Assembly: GCA_946414885.1 (NCBI GenBank)
Contig: CAMKQH010000023.1
Coordinates: forward strand, 1-64,000
Direction of reading: 5' to 3'
Length of the DNA stretch: 64,000 nucleotides
Source of the DNA: an uncultured Lachnospiraceae bacterium
GTDB lineage: Bacteria > Bacillota > Clostridia > Lachnospirales > Lachnospiraceae
Shown here: piece by piece, positions 63,768 to 64,000 of the stretch
How the letters are laid out: each line of letters starts with the position of its first letter
Position numbering within the stretch: position 1 is the stretch's first letter
Made by a program: the position numbers and the translations under genes
Notes under the pieces: generated by a model
Databases searched by the model: none
Seen by the model: the letters and a program-made list of their open reading frames with translations, nothing else
Told to the model about the DNA's origin: nothing

Positions 63768-64000
63768 ATGGACGAGAACGTGATCAAAAGAGTCATGCCC
63801 AATGACCTGGCAGCGGAGCAGAGCGTAATAGGCGCAATGCTGCTTGACGCCAATGCCATTATGACGGCAGCGGACATTCTCACGGGGGATGATTTTTACA
63901 ATAAGCAGTATGGCGTGCTGTTTGAAACCATGCTGGAACTCCGCAATGCCGGAGCGCCGGTGGATCCCGTTACGCTTCAGGCAAAGCTGAAGGAGAAGGA
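63768..64000 (+). CDS. dnaB: replicative DNA helicase DnaB, N-terminal part (runs off the window)
   Basis: The first 77 codons read MDENVIKRVMPNDLAAEQSV then IGAMLLDANAI, the usual beginning of the DnaB N-terminal domain that contacts primase. It starts 8 bp after the rplI stop. The helicase domain lies beyond the window. Confidence 0.95.
   Translation, partial: MDENVIKRVMPNDLAAEQSVIGAMLLDANAIMTAADILTGDDFYNKQYGVLFETMLELRNAGAPVDPVTLQAKLKEK

Overview
The window looks like a chromosomal segment of a Lachnospiraceae-type member of the Clostridia. This rests on AGGAGG ribosome binding sites, a Bce-type two-component/ABC module, a Firmicutes-style rpsF-ssb-rpsR cluster, a gdpP-rplI-dnaB cluster, several ECF sigma factors and many small lipoproteins. 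Species cannot be named from the sequence alone.

Positions 1-13926 are an accessory island. It opens with arrays of hairpin-forming repeats that keep a 62-bp period across three unrelated sequence families (310-1068). It then holds three successive stubs of the 5' end of a low-molecular-weight protein tyrosine phosphatase gene (1228, 5364, 8840), ending at the intact gene at 13927. I read these as attachment-site scars of elements that integrated one after another into the codons for the phosphatase P-loop. The three resulting segments carry (A) a lipoprotein, a CPBP membrane protease, a membrane-anchored unknown, a Fic enzyme and an hsdM stub; (B) a lipoprotein, a second Fic enzyme and the C-terminal end of a tyrosine recombinase; (C) a DarT/DarG DNA ADP-ribosylation toxin-antitoxin pair and a 980-residue primase-helicase-PLD protein of the TOTE conflict type.

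From 13927 to 39162 the content is mostly housekeeping and signalling: a MATE exporter, a BceRS-BceAB-like module with a readable TTACA-N4-TGTAA operator, a GGDEF cyclase, an aconitase-family hydratase followed by 115-bp tandem repeats, a catalytically degenerate M23 protein, a PrcB-like lipoprotein, PlsC, an ECF sigma/anti-sigma pair, dihydroorotase, an ECF sigma factor fused to a large C-terminal domain with its own ECF promoter, RmlB, and a minus-strand run of regulators and a TIM-barrel protein. Two genes fuse a DNA-binding HTH (MerR in one, XRE in the other) to a SAM methyltransferase.

From 39351 to 48891 three giant secreted proteins sit in a row behind a promoter preceded by three GTAAGTTGC boxes spaced 20-21 bp (LytTR/AgrA-like geometry). 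All three share an N-terminal module of about 330 residues. Two then carry a pectate-lyase-like beta-helix and one a GH67N/DUF4838-type domain. A 34-residue peptide gene with an EDVITTS motif lies between the second and third.

From 48943 onward come a zinc-ribbon membrane protein, TrkA with a CPA1 antiporter, rpsF-ssb-rpsR, a divergent methionyl-tRNA-synthetase-like protein without KMSKS, and then what I consider the most interesting locus. A WYL regulator is divergent from a promoter driving structured RNA with a tRNA-like domain closed by a terminal stem, followed by a DUF2828 protein with the helical-repeat plus vWA layout of Ro60. That arrangement resembles a Ro/Y-RNA unit built with a different protein family. 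The window closes with a conserved unknown protein, gdpP, rplI and the start of dnaB.
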